Shown here: in pieces, positions 24,002 to 31,720 of the stretch
Position numbering within the stretch: position 1 is the first letter of the stretch
How the letters are laid out: each line of letters begins with the position of its first letter
NCBI RefSeq assembly: GCF_019511605.1
Contig: NZ_JAEUAV010000038.1
Span: forward strand, 1 to 40,172
Reading direction: 5' to 3'
Source of the DNA: Paraburkholderia phenoliruptrix
Lineage (GTDB): Bacteria; Pseudomonadota; Gammaproteobacteria; Burkholderiales; Burkholderiaceae
DNA length: 40,172 nucleotides
Notes under the pieces: model-generated
Database searches by the model: none
What the model saw: only the letters and a program-made list of their open reading frames with translations
Told to the model about the DNA's origin: nothing
Translations under genes and position numbers: made by a program

Positions 24002-26679
24002 TCTCCGCTTCGCTTGACTTGATCTGCGACAAACTTGCCGAAATCGATGCCCTTCAGTTCGCCTTTGCCCTCGCCATCGAGAACGACGGTATGCAGCGCG
24101 CCGTGCTCCGAAGCGAGCTTGATCGGTTCACCTTGCGGCACGTTGCCCTCCGCGTCCATGTAGCGGATTCGCATGTCAGCCTTCTTGCCTTCTGCGTTGA
24201 AAGTGCGATCGAGACTTGTTGGGCCAGCAAAGGAATGTTGGCTGCCTTTGATGTCGATCTTTCCCGGCGCATGAATTTCGATGTTGCCGCCGGAAATGCG
24301 CACGTATGCGCCGCCCGAAGTGAGAAGAATCTCCTGCTTGGCTGCCGCGTCGATCGACTCAGTCGCGGAGAGTAATTTCAGCGTCTTCTGGGCGGTGATT
24401 TCAAGGTTATCGCCTTGTGCCTGAATCTCCACCTTGCCTTTTGCCGCAAACAGCTTCATCCCCGCGTTCTGCGCGAACAGGCTGATCTTCTGCGCAACGC
24501 TCGCGAGCAGCGACTTGCCGCTCGCAATGTGCGTGCTCTGACCGCTCACCACGTTCACATGCTCATTCGCCGCGATATGCGTGGACTTCTGTGTCGACAT
24601 CGCGATGCCTGCCGGCGTCGCGAACAGCATGATCGGCTCCTTGAACCCGTTCGCCTCACCGGTGCCGCCGCCCGCCGTGTTGCCACCGCTGCCGCTCGCG
24701 CCCTCAACGCGGTCCTGCGTGGCGTCGGCAAACGACTTCAGCGAATCGTGACCTTCCATCAGGCTCTCCGCCTGATGCGTCTCGCTCGCCTCGCTGAGTG
24801 CCCCGATCACGCTCCCCGAATTCTCGAGCTGGCTCTTCGCCTCGCCTGCGTCAAGCGGCTGCCTCGATGCTCCCGTCGTTGGATGCGTCGATACATACAG
24901 CCCCTGCCCCGCCCGCACCGCGCCATACGCGTCCGACTTCAGATCAAAGCCGCTGCCCAGATACGCCCCGCGCGTGTTGCCGCTGTGCGCAATCAGGTAG
25001 CCCAGATGCAGTTGCGAGTTCGCGCTCGTGCTGTAAAGCTGCACCCGGTTCTGACCGGTGGCATCGTCCATCACCAGCTGGTTGTAGCCGCTGCCCTGGT
25101 ACTCCTTGGACCGGTAGCCCGAGAGGATGCCGTTCGAATGCCACTGCGGCGTCTTCGCGCCGTTGTACACGCGCCCCGTGACGATCGGCCGGTCGCAGTC
25201 GCCGTCCAGGAACGACACGATCACCTCCTCGCCGATGCGCGGCACGTGCACCGCGCCGTAATTGCCGCCCGTGTCCGATTGCACCACCCGCAGCCAGCAC
25301 GACGCCTTCTCGTCGCCCGGATTCAGCCGGTCCCAGTGCATCTGCACCTTCACCCGGTTCAGCGCGTCCGTGAACACTTCCTCGTTCGCCGGGCCCACCA
25401 CGGTCGCCGTCTGCAGATGCATGTCCGGCTTGCGATGCTCCAGCGGGCTGCGAAACGGCACGCTCTTGCGCTGCGCCTCGACCGTGGCCATGAAGAAGCC
25501 TTCGCTGCCGTCGGCCGATCTGACCACCAGCGCCGCTTCGTTCGCGTGCTGCGCGCGCGCCGCAGCAATCTGCGCCTTCAGGCTGTGCGGGAAGTCGGTC
25601 ATGCCCGAGGACACCGGCAGGTTGTTCTCGATCACCCACCGCACGGCAAGCACCGCGAACTGCCGCTCCTGTTCGCTGCCGCCGCTGTGCTCCGGATGAT
25701 TCTCCAGCACGAACCAGCGGCCCGCATCGAGCCGCCGCACCGCGCCCACGCCATGAAAGCGCTTGGCGCGCGACTCCCACTCCTCCATCTTCACCTTCGA
25801 GAGCTGCTCGCCGCGCTCCTGCTGCCCGTACGTGTACGCGCCCGTGTACTCGTACACCTCCGCCTGCTGCGGCAGATCGCCCTGCGTCGAGAGCGTCGGC
25901 ACGCTTGTGCCCTTCGGGTTGGCCGCCGACGACGGCCACTTGTAGTCGAACGTGCGCGTGGTGAGCGTCGTGCTCTGCAGCGTGCGCGTGCCGCTCCACT
26001 GCACCAACGCGTCGGTCTCGCTGTTCGTGCCCGAGCGGTAGAACGGCACCGCCTGCGGCGAGAGCGCCGGCAGGCTGCCGATGTCGTCGGTAATTACCAG
26101 CGTATGCGATTGACCGTCCTCGGCCTGTTCGAAATAGCCAAACAGGCCCTCGGTTTCCATCAGCCGGTGACAGAAATTCCAGTCGTCCTCGTATTGCACG
26201 CAGAAAGAATGCGGCGGCAATGGCTTGCTCAACGCGAAACGGAACGCGCCCTGCGCCTGCGGATGCAGGTTGAATACGTCGGTGAGAATCTCATCGACGC
26301 TTTTATCCTGCCAGATTCGCGCGTCCTTGCGAAAGCGCAGGAAATGCATCCACGACACCAGCCCGATCTGGTAACTGGTAATTGCGCCGTCCGCGCCCAG
26401 ACGGCGGGCGGTATGGACATAACCGTGGTGTGCGGCATACGACTGGTCGCTTTGCTGGATCCACAGCGTGACGGGCTGCGCAATCAGCGATTTGAGCTCG
26501 ATACTGTCGCTCATGGAAACCGCGTCCAGCGTGAATTCATAATCGCGGCCAATTCGCGACACGCCCACCAGCCTTTGCGGCAACAGCGTATTGCCGCCCA
26601 GCGGCGTATCCAGTTTCAGCAGCCGGTCACTTTGCAACAGCCCGCCTTTTATTGCCGCGATTATGTCCTGCGCGCCCAT
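23998..26679 (-). CDS. vgrG: T6SS spike protein VgrG (copy 1)
   Basis: This 893-residue VgrG/TssI forms the trimeric tip of the T6SS tube. Order of parts: gp27-like base (early motif LLQSDRLLKLDTPLGG), gp5/OB-fold region (PRIGEEVIVSFLDGDCDRP then IVTGRVYNG), and a DUF2345 beta-helix (LFATPAGIAMSTQKSTHIAA). A C-terminal extension from about residue 815 (RIRYMDAEGNVPQGEP) looks like a small transthyretin-like fold. Such extensions dock effectors in other VgrGs. Its stop overlaps the effector start by 4 bases. AGAGG stands 5 bases before the ATG. Residues up to about 755 are almost identical to copy 2, while the tip is not. Confidence 0.95.
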   Translation of the reverse strand: MGAQDIIAAIKGGLLQSDRLLKLDTPLGGNTLLPQRLVGVSRIGRDYEFTLDAVSMSDSIELKSLIAQPVTLWIQQSDQSYAAHHGYVHTARRLGADGAITSYQIGLVSWMHFLRFRKDARIWQDKSVDEILTDVFNLHPQAQGAFRFALSKPLPPHSFCVQYEDDWNFCHRLMETEGLFGYFEQAEDGQSHTLVITDDIGSLPALSPQAVPFYRSGTNSETDALVQWSGTRTLQSTTLTTRTFDYKWPSSAANPKGTSVPTLSTQGDLPQQAEVYEYTGAYTYGQQERGEQLSKVKMEEWESRAKRFHGVGAVRRLDAGRWFVLENHPEHSGGSEQERQFAVLAVRWVIENNLPVSSGMTDFPHSLKAQIAAARAQHANEAALVVRSADGSEGFFMATVEAQRKSVPFRSPLEHRKPDMHLQTATVVGPANEEVFTDALNRVKVQMHWDRLNPGDEKASCWLRVVQSDTGGNYGAVHVPRIGEEVIVSFLDGDCDRPIVTGRVYNGAKTPQWHSNGILSGYRSKEYQGSGYNQLVMDDATGQNRVQLYSTSANSQLHLGYLIAHSGNTRGAYLGSGFDLKSDAYGAVRAGQGLYVSTHPTTGASRQPLDAGEAKSQLENSGSVIGALSEASETHQAESLMEGHDSLKSFADATQDRVEGASGSGGNTAGGGTGEANGFKEPIMLFATPAGIAMSTQKSTHIAANEHVNVVSGQSTHIASGKSLLASVAQKISLFAQNAGMKLFAAKGKVEIQAQGDNLEITAQKTLKLLSATESIDAAAKQEILLTSGGAYVRISGGNIEIHAPGKIDIKGSQHSFAGPTSLDRTFNAEGKKADMRIRYMDAEGNVPQGEPIKLASEHGALHTVVLDGEGKGELKGIDFGKFVADQVKRSGE

Positions 26680-26730
26680 ACCGCCTCTTTTTATGCAATG
26701 CGCGACCCCGCGCTATCGCGCGATAATACA
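24419..26730. repeat. Long direct repeat, copy 1 (vgrG1 body plus promoter)
   Basis: This 2312-base stretch matches 32241-34552 at a constant offset of 7822 with no net insertion or deletion. I counted little more than a dozen base differences, so identity exceeds 99%. It covers the vgrG body from the base domain to the middle of the DUF2345 helix, the start codon, the ribosome site and about 50 bases of upstream DNA including the -10 box. Confidence 0.92.
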
Positions 26731-27013
26731 AATATCAGGCAGTTACGGCAATCATGGAAGCAGAAACAAATGTTAAATCGGAATTTGTTTCTCCGTTTCT
26801 TAGTTTGCGGGGCAATCGGTAAAATCAAGCCAACCGTCGGAAAGCACTGAGTGGATGATGGATAGACACAATAACCGCCAGCGGTAATTCATAGCGCATC
26901 CCGGCAATCACGATGTCGAGGCACGCTTTCATGAGATTTGTGAGCCAGAGAAAGCGCTGCGCCGCGAGCCCGATTTGTGGCGGCTTAGGTACCGCTAAAA
27001 TGAAAGCAACCTC
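26680..27013. other. 334-base spacer between the PAAR gene and vgrG1
   Basis: It holds the vgrG1 promoter and the 17-base element AAACAAATGTTAAATCG (26764-26780), also found before vgrG2. An ACCGC-CA-GCGGT inverted repeat lies near 26875. No gene was supported here. Confidence 0.6.
26714..26751 (-). promoter_or_regulatory. vgrG1 promoter with overlapping palindrome
   Basis: On the minus strand a -35-like TTGCCG (26746-26751) and a -10 TATTAT (26723-26728) are 17 bases apart. The perfect palindrome TATCGCGCGATA (26714-26725) overlaps the -10 and the expected start point, a position where a repressor could act. The palindrome and -10 are conserved at vgrG2. Confidence 0.5.
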
Positions 27014-27301
27014 TTACGCTTGTGTCGACATCATCTGTTGCGAAGCGACGAGTCGAGGGGGCGGATGGCAGCCACAGATACACAGATCGTCGCTCAATGC
27101 GGCGTGCCGCCCATCTGGCGAAGTCATGATTTGCCTCGGCCCGTCGCACTGAATTTTGCCTGTCGTATTGCAGGACGGACACGCCACAGGATCGCCTTCG
27201 TGAGCGACGTCTTTGTCGCTCAATCGAATAGAAGTCGCTGCGGCATGAACGACGCCATTAGCTGTCGTCTTGTCGCCGTTCAGAATCAGATATCGTTTCA
27301 T
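27014..27301 (-). CDS. PAAR-domain T6SS spike-tip protein
   Basis: This 95-residue PAAR protein would cap the VgrG trimer as a sharp cone and may help carry cargo. It starts MKRYLILNGDKTTANG, has the PAAR core VAHEGDPVACPSC, and ends DLCICGCHPPPRLVASQ, a pattern common in Burkholderia PAAR proteins. The cysteine pairs may hold metal near the tip. The ATG at 27301 has AAGGGA upstream; the frame runs on to 27367 but without support. Its place at the end of the vgrG2 cassette and before vgrG1 means it could serve either spike. Confidence 0.9.
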   Translation of the reverse strand: MKRYLILNGDKTTANGVVHAAATSIRLSDKDVAHEGDPVACPSCNTTGKIQCDGPRQIMTSPDGRHAALSDDLCICGCHPPPRLVASQQMMSTQA

Positions 27302-27379
27302 AGTGTCCCTTAGGAGCCAGGCATTAGTCGGGTGCCGCCGTGCACCTATTGTCTCTACGCAAAGCAACGAATTATCGAG

Positions 27380-27829
27380 TTACCTGGAATACCCGATGCT
27401 GAGCAACACGAGCATAGACCGCTGATCTGCACGCACCGATATGGTCCCCCACTCGAACGCAAACGTGTCGGCCCCAAGCGAAGTGGAGACGGGAATGGTT
27501 CGCGCTTCTTCTTTAATCAGCTTTGCTAACGTCTTTTTCTCCCGCAGGAGATCATCGTCAGTTGCGGACCAGTCCTGTTTCCGAATGCTTCCATCCTTCC
27601 AGATGCAATCGATCTGAGCAAGGCTGCCTAAGCGGAACCGGGCGGAAACAGCAAAGGAGTGTCGCCAAATAACCAGTTTGTCGGTCGCGAAGCTCTCCCA
27701 CCCGTTCTGTGCGTCAAGTGCGCGCCAGCCCGCTTCGATCACATCTTGCACCCTCGTGCGGCCGGGTGCGAACACGAGCCCCTTGCCCGCATCCAGTTCG
27801 CCGGCGGCAAAGCTAAAATGTGTGGACAT
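27380..27829 (-). CDS. Small T6SS-cassette protein of unknown function
   Basis: I do not recognise this 149-residue protein. It has no signal peptide or membrane segment. Visible features are FSFAAGELDAGKGLVFAPGR at the start, an acidic-basic middle (DDDLLREKKTLAKLIKEEAR) and a C-terminal strand pattern FAFEWGTISVRADQRSMLVL. It sits 21 bases after one of two immunity-like genes and 78 bases before the PAAR gene, inside the vgrG2 cassette. It may be an accessory immunity protein or an effector adaptor. That is inference from position only. Confidence 0.7.
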   Translation of the reverse strand: MSTHFSFAAGELDAGKGLVFAPGRTRVQDVIEAGWRALDAQNGWESFATDKLVIWRHSFAVSARFRLGSLAQIDCIWKDGSIRKQDWSATDDDLLREKKTLAKLIKEEARTIPVSTSLGADTFAFEWGTISVRADQRSMLVLLSIGYSR

Positions 27830-27850
27830 AGAAGGCGCGCGTCCCGCCGT

Positions 27851-28987
27851 TCAATCTATGCGCCGTTCGAGACGCCAGCGCACCCAATGCACCTTGCGTT
27901 CGCCCAGGCTGTCTTTAACGAGAAGATCTGGCATCCGGTCGCCCGCCATAACTCGCACGGTACTTCCACCGTGTTCGTCCGTGCGCCATTCACCCGATGC
28001 CGGGCAGATCGCGCCGGTATGAACCGGGTCTACAGCATTGGGCTCAATCGTATGTGCGCTTCCCAACGGCTTGAGAAAGTACTGCGTCTCGTCCGGAATC
28101 GCGCCATCCTTGTAACGCGTATCTTCCCAAAGAAGACGCCAATGTGTCGGTCTCGGTGTGATGCCGAACGCGTTGTCGTCGACGTCCGACAGATTCGGCG
28201 CCTCAGTATCCGCGATCAGGTAGTTGAAACAGCCCTCGTTCTCAAACAACTTAGGTCCTGTCGAGAACACGCCAAGCGCGCGGCTACGTTCTATCATGAC
28301 AGGTTCCCAGATGCCGCCATATGGAACTGCTTGGCCCGATTGAATCACAGGCCCGCTGGTTTCCGGAACTGGAGGCAACACCTCGGGAATTGTCGGGTAA
28401 GCGAGTTCATAGAAGCCGTGGTCGTAGCGAGCCGGATTCAGTAGCGAGTCAGCGCTTTCCAGATAGGCGATCTTGTCGTCGGTCCACACCTCCAAGGGCG
28501 CGTAGTCCATCTGAAACTGCGAGGCTCGCATAAGCTGATATAGCGCATTGACTTTTTCCGGATAGGGCGCGAACTGGCTTTCGTGCTCCCAATACTTCGG
28601 GTTTCGATAGAAGTGATCGCCAAGCACATTGGTTTGCCTGACTGCCCTCTGCAACGGCTGGCCGGCACGCCAGACAAAACGGTGTCCTTTCCCAAGCTCT
28701 GCAAGGCCCTTGTCGTAACATGCCAAGATCTCATAGGTTACGGTCAAGTGGTTCGCATCCAGCTCTTCTGCACCGTTTGCCGGATCCGTCTTGATCGCCA
28801 GCTCGTAGGCATCTGCGAAAATCTTGAACGCTTGCTGCTTTGCTTTCCAGAGCGACCAACTCGTTAGTCGCTGAAGCAACCAGAAAACCTGGCGACGAAT
28901 CGCCTCATGTTGCACCTCGAAAGACTTCGATACCGCCTGCAGCGTCGTGCAACCTTTTGTCGACATCGTATGCTTCAAAGGTACCAT
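27851..28987 (-). CDS. Imm71/Imm72-like immunity protein, paralogue B
   Basis: This 378-residue soluble protein is a paralogue of its upstream neighbour; the two share RRQVFWLL-RLTS, the helical first half, NPK/NPA-Y-FY-L-YP, GIWEPV-I, CFNYL and WRLLW-D-RYKDG-IPDE. From memory these match the Imm71 (N-terminal) and Imm72 (C-terminal) families of Burkholderia T6SS immunity proteins. The pair follows a VgrG-linked effector, so protection of the cell or its kin from that toxin is likely. The start could also be the ATG at 28966. The N-terminal 25 residues differ from the paralogue. Confidence 0.72.
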   Translation of the reverse strand: MVPLKHTMSTKGCTTLQAVSKSFEVQHEAIRRQVFWLLQRLTSWSLWKAKQQAFKIFADAYELAIKTDPANGAEELDANHLTVTYEILACYDKGLAELGKGHRFVWRAGQPLQRAVRQTNVLGDHFYRNPKYWEHESQFAPYPEKVNALYQLMRASQFQMDYAPLEVWTDDKIAYLESADSLLNPARYDHGFYELAYPTIPEVLPPVPETSGPVIQSGQAVPYGGIWEPVMIERSRALGVFSTGPKLFENEGCFNYLIADTEAPNLSDVDDNAFGITPRPTHWRLLWEDTRYKDGAIPDETQYFLKPLGSAHTIEPNAVDPVHTGAICPASGEWRTDEHGGSTVRVMAGDRMPDLLVKDSLGERKVHWVRWRLERRID

Positions 28988-29057
28988 TTTTCTCGGCGCG
29001 TTAACCTATGCCGTTCGGACTTGATCCTTGACGGTCCGAAGGTTCCGGGACGCTCTT

Positions 29058-30155
29058 TTACCCCTCCTCCGAGCTCCGCCCAAGCAACGTCCATTCGACA
29101 TAGTGCACCCTACCACGACCTGACCAGTCGTTTATCAGCAAATCTGGCATTCGCGCACCCTTGATGAGATGTACCTGTTGGCCGGGATGGCCCATTGCCG
29201 TCCATACTCCCGATGCGGGGCACACGTCACCCGTTTTTGCTGTTATGACGGCGGCGCTCGTTTGGTCCGAGCGCACGGTCGCAGGTGCAGCCAGAAAGTA
29301 CTCGGACTCGTCGGGGATTGAACCGTCCTTATAGCGATCATCTTTCCACAGCAAGCGCCAACTCACGTCGATTTCCCCGAACCGATCACTAGTCTCATCG
29401 ACGCGTCCCATCACGCGCGGCGCCCGAGTGCTTTGCACCAGGTAGTTAAAGCAGCCTGCATTCTCACTACTGGCAGCACCGATCGGGATGAGCCCAAGCA
29501 TCTTCTCGCGGCTGATTATCACCGGCTCCCAAATACCGTCGGCCGGGACGGCGTCACCAGTGCGGATAACGACGCCGGTTGGCTGGGGCACGGGCTGCAA
29601 CTCTTGTGGAAAAACCGGGTAGCTCAGCTGATAAAAGGGGTAGACGTAGGCCTTAGGATTCAGCAGCGCGCCCGCCGATGTAAAATGGGCTGTAGCGCGC
29701 CCATTTGCTGGCACTTCGCACGCGGCGTGCTCGCCCACATACTCACTGCTGCGCATGAGCAGGTTTAGCGCCTCTACCTTTGGCGGGTAAGGCGCCTCCT
29801 GAATGCCGCGTTCCCAATAGTCGCCATTGGGGTATAGATAAGTAGCGACAACGTCATAATCCGCCAGCGCTTGCTGGAAGGCTTGGCCTTCACGCCAGAT
29901 AAAGCGATATCCCCGTCGAAGTTCATCCAAGCCTTTGTTGTAAGCGCTCAGAATGCTATAGATTCGCGGCAAATTGTCCGCGGGCATCTGCTCGGGCTGA
30001 CTAGAAGGCCAAGTCTTGACCGCATTTTCATACGCGCGCGTGAAGATTTCCCACGCGTCCCGCTTCTTTTCCCAAAGAGTGAAACTTGTCAATCGCTTCA
30101 GGAGCCAGAAGACCTGACGGCGCGTCGTTTCATCGCGCATGCTGAACAACTTCAT
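29058..30155 (-). CDS. Imm71/Imm72-like immunity protein, paralogue A
   Basis: This 365-residue protein starts 14 bases after the effector stop codon, the usual place for a cognate immunity gene. It opens MKLFSMRDETTRRQVFWLLK with a GGAG site just upstream. An all-helical N-terminal half (to about residue 165) precedes a beta-rich C-terminal half with GDAVPADGIWEPV and DVCPASGVW. Both halves are shared with paralogue B downstream. Its immediate coupling to the effector makes it the best candidate for cognate immunity. Paralogue B may be a spare or may protect against a related toxin. Confidence 0.77.
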   Translation of the reverse strand: MKLFSMRDETTRRQVFWLLKRLTSFTLWEKKRDAWEIFTRAYENAVKTWPSSQPEQMPADNLPRIYSILSAYNKGLDELRRGYRFIWREGQAFQQALADYDVVATYLYPNGDYWERGIQEAPYPPKVEALNLLMRSSEYVGEHAACEVPANGRATAHFTSAGALLNPKAYVYPFYQLSYPVFPQELQPVPQPTGVVIRTGDAVPADGIWEPVIISREKMLGLIPIGAASSENAGCFNYLVQSTRAPRVMGRVDETSDRFGEIDVSWRLLWKDDRYKDGSIPDESEYFLAAPATVRSDQTSAAVITAKTGDVCPASGVWTAMGHPGQQVHLIKGARMPDLLINDWSGRGRVHYVEWTLLGRSSEEG

Positions 30156-30169
30156 TTGGGCTCCGTGTC

Positions 30170-31720
30170 TTAATACCGGTTGTCCGAGTTTGCAGTACGT
30201 GCCGCGGCAGTGGCGCTGCTATTACTCACCTTGGTCTGGATCTCTTCGGTTCCAAGGCGCCGGGTCTGCGCAGCGTCGCGTACGTTTTCCTCGAACTTGC
30301 TGTAGCCATAGACATCTTCGATGTTTGTCCAGTTCGTCGCTCGCAGTTCGACGGTTACACCATTCCTGGAGATGGTGGGCGGCAGCTTCCCTTGCTTGAG
30401 CAACTCGCCGGCTGCGGTAATTTCGTCGGCGAGATCGCCGAGATCGACAATGAGTTGGTGGCCACCACCTTCCAGATATTGTGTAGGTACCTCTTTGCCA
30501 TACTGTTCGGCGATCTGCCCAGACCAGGCCTTCAAATCCATGTGCGCGGGGAGATCGGCAGGAAGGTGAACAATTGCAAGGAACCCATTGCCGTTCCACT
30601 CGTCGAGGACGGCGGAGCGGATACGCCATTCCTCTGCGCTTTTGGGTGCCTCGCCAAGGCCCCAGAACGCTGGTTGACGACCGCCGGCCTTACTGCCGCC
30701 AGGATAAGGCGCATGTTTCGAGGGATTGCCGAACGCGCGATACAGCTTTTTTCCCGCGAGCTCTTTCGACCCGATTGCAGCAATCTCGCCTGAGAAGGTT
30801 GCCACTTTGGTGAAGACCTGTTGATTCCCATAGCTCGCAATCTTTCCTCGGTCTTTCAGGATATCAGGCCAACCCTCGTCAATTTTGGACTGGTACTTAC
30901 TGATCAACTTGGCCTCAATCTCGCCCCCATCCGCCATGCATTCCGACGACGGAAACCTGCCGCGCCGAATCTCTCGCGCAAGCCGCCGTTCTTCAAGATA
31001 TGCCTCGGCTTCGCGGCGTACCCTCGGCATCCCCCCGGTCGCAATCTCGTGAATCTCTCCCCGGTACACCATGTTCTGAAGCGTTTTCAGCTTTGCCTCG
31101 AATTCGCGCAACGCCTTGGGCACCATTCGGTCCGCCATGTCTTGCAACGAGGCAAACCCCGCGCTCACCTGATCGATTTTACTGCGCCATGCCTCGGGCA
31201 GGAGTTTCCCCACGCGCGCCTCGAGAGACTTGCGGATGGCTAGTCGCACCGTCGCGCAGAAGTCCTTCAATTTCCTCAAGATCTGCGCCTCATATTGGGC
31301 AACGTTTAGCGCTTTCAACCATTTTGGCGCGTCGCCATGGCCCATCCGGTTGAGGAACTGCACGACTTCGGCCAGAAGTGCATGGTCTTTTGCGGCGACG
31401 CCCTCGACTCGTAGCGCTAAACGGCCAACGCCCTTAATCACGCCCCCGACAACAGGTATCAAAGCAAATACAAGAATTACGAGCAGTACCCACTCCATTA
31501 CCTCCTCGCGCTTTCTCGGATCGGTGCTCAGGTGGATAGAAACAGAAAGGAGGTCTCTCGCGGCCGTCACATCACCCACGAGAGGGATCATGCCGATGGC
31601 AGCATCAGTAATAACCTGGCTGATGGTCTGCTTTTCATTAAAGGCGCCTTGTAGCGTCCCCCAGCACCACTGCCCGACTTCCAAAGATGTCTTCTTGAAA
31701 TCCTCGATGCTCCAGCTCAC
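30170..31720 (-). CDS. VgrG-linked T6SS effector with unassigned C-terminal toxin domain
   Basis: This 516-residue protein starts with a GTG that directly abuts the vgrG2 stop (TAAGTG), so translation is coupled. Residues 20-105 carry the hydrophobic segment IGMIPLVGDVTAARDLL and a likely membrane helix MEWVLLVILVFALIPVVGG, seen at the start of many Burkholderia T6SS effectors. A long helical middle follows. The C-terminal domain (about 320-430) has KLYRAFG with R328, PAFWGLGEAPKSAEEW, SAVLDEWNGNGF and QYLEGGGHQL. An early LYR, an aromatic-rich FWG and a late Q-Y-L-GG resemble ADP-ribosyltransferase-like polymorphic toxins, but this is a weak assignment. Two Imm71/72-like genes follow. Confidence 0.75.
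   Translation of the reverse strand: MSWSIEDFKKTSLEVGQWCWGTLQGAFNEKQTISQVITDAAIGMIPLVGDVTAARDLLSVSIHLSTDPRKREEVMEWVLLVILVFALIPVVGGVIKGVGRLALRVEGVAAKDHALLAEVVQFLNRMGHGDAPKWLKALNVAQYEAQILRKLKDFCATVRLAIRKSLEARVGKLLPEAWRSKIDQVSAGFASLQDMADRMVPKALREFEAKLKTLQNMVYRGEIHEIATGGMPRVRREAEAYLEERRLAREIRRGRFPSSECMADGGEIEAKLISKYQSKIDEGWPDILKDRGKIASYGNQQVFTKVATFSGEIAAIGSKELAGKKLYRAFGNPSKHAPYPGGSKAGGRQPAFWGLGEAPKSAEEWRIRSAVLDEWNGNGFLAIVHLPADLPAHMDLKAWSGQIAEQYGKEVPTQYLEGGGHQLIVDLGDLADEITAAGELLKQGKLPPTISRNGVTVELRATNWTNIEDVYGYSKFEENVRDAAQTRRLGTEEIQTKVSNSSATAAARTANSDNRY

Noticed and set aside
24415..26850. Long plus-strand frame (811 residues) antisense to vgrG1, with a twin at 32237-34585
   Set aside because: Its conservation in both copies follows from the near-identical vgrG DNA. 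Composition is Arg/His/Leu shadow sequence.
26860..26900. Inverted repeat ACCGC-CA-GCGGT before vgrG1 as an attachment site or terminator
   Set aside because: The arms are only 5 bases, there is no T-run, and there is no second copy at the vgrG2 cassette.
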